Source: Streptomyces sp. NBC_01717
Lineage (GTDB): Bacteria > Actinomycetota > Actinomycetes > Streptomycetales > Streptomycetaceae
Length of the DNA: 64,000 nucleotides
Direction of reading: 5' to 3'
NCBI RefSeq assembly: GCF_036248255.1
Contig: NZ_CP109178.1
Location: 4,650,001-4,714,000, forward strand
Part shown: piece after piece, positions 61,994 to 64,000 of the stretch
How the letters are laid out: every line of letters begins with the position of its first letter
Numbering within the stretch: position 1 is the first letter of the stretch
Made by a program: the position numbers and the translations under genes
Notes under the pieces: generated by a model
What the model was told of the DNA's origin: nothing
What the model saw: only the letters and a program-made list of their open reading frames with translations
Databases searched by the model: none

Positions 61994-62671
61994 GTGTGTG
62001 AGACTGCATTTGTGGGCGAAGAAGGAAAAATCACCGTATTTCTGCTGGACGATCATGAGGTCGTCCGCCGCGGAGTGCACGAATTGCTCGCGGTCGAGGA
62101 CGACATCGAAGTCGTCGGCGAGGCGGGCACGGCGGCGGACGCGCTGCTCCGCATCCCCGCCACCCGGCCCGATGTGGCGGTGCTCGACGTGCGGCTGCCG
62201 GACGGCAGCGGGGTGGAGGTCTGCCGGGAGATCCGCTCCAAGGACGAGAGCATCAAATGCCTGATGCTGACCTCGTACGCCGACGACGAGGCCCTCTTCG
62301 ACGCGATCATGGCGGGCGCGTCGGGATACGTGCTGAAGGCGATCCGCGGAAATGAGCTGCTGGCCGCGGTACGGGACGTGGCGGCCGGAAAGTCGCTGCT
62401 CGACCCTGTCGCGACCGCGCGCGTGCTGGAGCGGCTGCGCGAGGGCAAGGAGGCCCGGGGCGACGACAAGCTGTCCGCCCTGACCGACCAGGAACGCCGC
62501 ATCCTCGATCTGATCGGCGAGGGCCTGACGAACCGGGTGATCGGCGAACGGCTGCATCTCGCCGAGAAGACGATCAAGAATTATGTCTCCAGCCTCCTGT
62601 CCAAGCTGGGCATGGAGCGGCGCTCGCAGGCCGCCGCCTATGTGGCGCGGCTGCAGGCGGAGCGGCGCTGA
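61994..62671 (+). CDS. NarL/FixJ-type response regulator
   Basis: This 225-residue orphan response regulator has a receiver domain (about 12-125; FLLDDHEVVRRGV, phospho-acceptor Asp at about 65 in AVLDVRLPDG, Lys near 115 in YVLKAIRG). A LuxR helix-turn-helix follows (about 155-215; LTDQERRILDLIGEGLTNRVIGERLHLAEKTIKNYVSSLLSKLGM). The closest style is DevR/OsdR-like. No sensor kinase is adjacent. The start is uncertain: GTG 61994 is used because gggaagagg lies just upstream, and GTG 62012 is an alternative. Confidence 0.92.
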   Translation: MCETAFVGEEGKITVFLLDDHEVVRRGVHELLAVEDDIEVVGEAGTAADALLRIPATRPDVAVLDVRLPDGSGVEVCREIRSKDESIKCLMLTSYADDEALFDAIMAGASGYVLKAIRGNELLAAVRDVAAGKSLLDPVATARVLERLREGKEARGDDKLSALTDQERRILDLIGEGLTNRVIGERLHLAEKTIKNYVSSLLSKLGMERRSQAAAYVARLQAERR

Positions 62672-62784
62672 GCCGCGCGGGCGGGGCTTCGCGGAGGGGT
62701 TTGGCGGGTTTCGGGACCTTGGTCCCCGATCACCGGGGCCCGCGGCCTCTTTCTGCACCCGTCGAGGTACCCGAAAGTGGACCC

Positions 62785-63258
62785 ATGTCCTCTGCGGAAC
62801 CCCGAACGATGGAAGCCCAAGTGATGGAAGTCCGAGCGATCGAGCTGATCCGCCGGGTGCGGTACGGCCGGCTGGCGACCACCCGTCGGGCTCTCCCGTT
62901 CCTGGCGGTGGCCCGCCATCTCGTGATCGACGGGCGTGTGGTCCTGCGGATGCACAGCGGTCTCGGGCACCACGAGTCGTGCGACGGCACCGTCGTCGCG
63001 TACGGGGTGGACAACTTCGACGCGGCCGCCACCGGCGAGGGCGGCGGCGAGGACAGTGGCGCCCTGTGGTCGGTGCAGTTCACCGGACCCGCCGAGGTCG
63101 TGCACCCCACGGAGGAACAGCGCACGCTCTTCGGTGCGGCGCCGCTGCAGGTCAACGGCGAACCCTTCGAGCCGGTCTATCTCCGCCTCGACCCGCACTT
63201 CGTCACCATGCACACTCTGGACTTCCACGCAACTCAACCGAGCCACCACACAGCGTGA
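62785..63258 (+). CDS. Pyridoxamine 5'-phosphate oxidase family protein (flavin split barrel)
   Basis: This 157-residue split-barrel protein has RRVRYGRLATTRRALPFLAVARHLV and VLRMHSGLGHHESCDGTVVAYGVDNFD. The latter is like the nitroimidazole or flavin split-barrel group that binds FMN, F420 or haem. A true PdxH role is unlikely because the protein is short. A mid-protein acidic Gly-rich loop (ATGEGGGEDSGA) is an insertion. The start is ATG 62785. Confidence 0.85.
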   Translation: MSSAEPRTMEAQVMEVRAIELIRRVRYGRLATTRRALPFLAVARHLVIDGRVVLRMHSGLGHHESCDGTVVAYGVDNFDAAATGEGGGEDSGALWSVQFTGPAEVVHPTEEQRTLFGAAPLQVNGEPFEPVYLRLDPHFVTMHTLDFHATQPSHHTA

Positions 63259-63273
63259 TCTAACATTTGGTGA

Positions 63274-64000
63274 GTGCCGCGCTCATCTGTAACCCTCCCG
63301 CCTGTTCCGCCGGTCGGCGAGGTGCTGCGCCGCTATCCGAACGCCGGTGAGCCCCTCACCTGCAAGCCCATCACCCTGGGCCTCCTCAACCACGGCTACC
63401 GCGTCTCCACCACCCGCGGCTCGTACTTCCTCAAGCACCACCTCGACGACTCCACCGGCGACCGCGCGACGATCGTCCGCCAGCACCGCGCCACCCAGCG
63501 GCTGCAGTCACTCGGGGTGCCCGTGGCCCCGCCCGTCGAGGACACGGAGGGCGACACGGTCACGGAGATCGGCGGCCGGTGCTACGCCCTGCACCCCTGG
63601 GTCGACGGACTGCACCGGGTGGGCGCCCAGCTGACCACCGCCCAGTCGCAGCGGCTCGGGGCGCTACTCGGAGCCGTACACACCGGGCTCGCGCAGGTGA
63701 TGGAGAGGGGGGTGGCCCAGGCGCGCGGACATGCCGGCCCGAACGCCGCCGACACGTTCGCCCTGATCGACGATCTGCTGGCCGCGGCGCGCGGCCGGCG
63801 CCCCCGGGACGCCTTCGACGAGCTCGCCGAACACCGCCTCGTCGAGCGGCGCGCCCTGCTGGAGCAGTACGCCGACCATCGGCCGCCCACCCCCGACATC
63901 CCGGCGACCGGCTGGGTGCACGGCGACTTCCACCCGCTGAACGTGCTGTACCGGGACGCGGACCCGGTGGCGATCATCGACTGGGACCGGCTGGGGGTGC
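63274..64000 (+). CDS. Aminoglycoside phosphotransferase/choline kinase-like protein, 3' end outside window
   Basis: This protein kinase-like small-molecule kinase is truncated by the window end after about 242 codons. It begins at GTG 63274. The ATP-site region is YRVSTTRGSYFLKHHL, with Lys in YFLKH. The catalytic Brenner motif is GWVHGDFHPLNVLY, with Asp and Asn in place, and the DFG-equivalent is IIDWDRLG. These motifs mark the APH fold; the substrate may be a sugar, homoserine or an antibiotic and cannot be told. It lies 15 bp after the split-barrel gene. Confidence 0.88.
   Translation, partial: MPRSSVTLPPVPPVGEVLRRYPNAGEPLTCKPITLGLLNHGYRVSTTRGSYFLKHHLDDSTGDRATIVRQHRATQRLQSLGVPVAPPVEDTEGDTVTEIGGRCYALHPWVDGLHRVGAQLTTAQSQRLGALLGAVHTGLAQVMERGVAQARGHAGPNAADTFALIDDLLAAARGRRPRDAFDELAEHRLVERRALLEQYADHRPPTPDIPATGWVHGDFHPLNVLYRDADPVAIIDWDRLGV

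Noticed and set aside
62785..63258. Pyridoxamine phosphate oxidase proper (PdxH)
   Set aside because: The protein is much shorter than PdxH and lacks its C-terminal dimerisation region. Only the split-barrel fold is supported.

Overview
The window is a high-GC actinobacterial chromosome segment, almost certainly from Streptomyces. The evidence is heavy GC3 codon use, many GTG and TTG starts, mycothiol-type enzymes, a branched-chain 2-oxoacid dehydrogenase operon, intergenic repeats of the Streptomyces 'tcctcgaacgccggacgggc' type, and two ParB-binding parS 14-mers (37966-37979 and 50879-50892). parS sites cluster near oriC in this genus, so the window probably lies in the chromosome core, within a few hundred kb of the origin. 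The order metG, aspS, parS, acyl-CoA dehydrogenase, dacA-like gene, bkd operon, response regulator agrees with my recollection of the region left of oriC in S. coelicolor, which I could not check here.

Layout. 1-4425: end of a Bcp-type peroxiredoxin, a KhtTU-like K+/H+ antiporter pair, a BlaI/M56 protease pair and a TerB gene with a BlaI-type operator between them. 4653-7475: a DHA2 drug exporter and a PucR-type regulator. 7735-17748: four co-directional genes that form the most interesting block: an NfeD/YqiJ-like membrane protein, a flotillin, a 1630-residue AAA+ ATPase and an RCK-type channel-like protein with a degenerate selectivity filter. A G-quadruplex motif lies upstream and two strong hairpins lie inside the block. 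17753-19831: a DUF4267 membrane protein with orphan operators, trpS with a complete ribosome-mediated attenuator (leader peptide containing Trp-Trp, antiterminator and terminator), and a 42-residue membrane peptide.

20008-33723: a flavin monooxygenase/FMN reductase pair, a universal stress protein, a MerR-PP2C fusion, small membrane proteins, a quinone oxidoreductase, DUF2630, a FUSC transporter, an S4 protein, an APC permease with an overlapping helical-repeat protein, and a VWA protein with an acidic tandem-repeat linker. A decayed histidine-kinase fragment (about 33730-33920) follows. 34071-39817: metG, a lipoprotein L,D-transpeptidase, a Tat-exported intradiol dioxygenase and aspS.

39991-54846: a SpoIIE-type phosphatase, an AI-2E family permease, pirin, SseB, a large acyl-CoA dehydrogenase, an M18 aminopeptidase, DUF6458, an NHL-thioredoxin protein, a nitrilase-family hydrolase, a mycothiol-dependent isomerase-family protein and an MFS/GntR operon. 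55020-58026: two secreted proteins, a DD-carboxypeptidase and a PA14/FN3 protein. 58103-61673: the bkd operon (E1alpha, E1beta, E2), divergent from a NarL-type response regulator with a palindromic operator candidate between them. A flavin-split-barrel protein and a truncated aminoglycoside-phosphotransferase-fold protein end the window.

No rRNA, tRNA, CRISPR array, insertion sequence, prophage or biosynthetic gene cluster was recognised. The genes serve mostly envelope homeostasis (antiporters, proteases, transpeptidases, flotillin block), oxidative and quinone stress, translation (trpS, metG, aspS) and branched-chain or fatty acyl-CoA metabolism.
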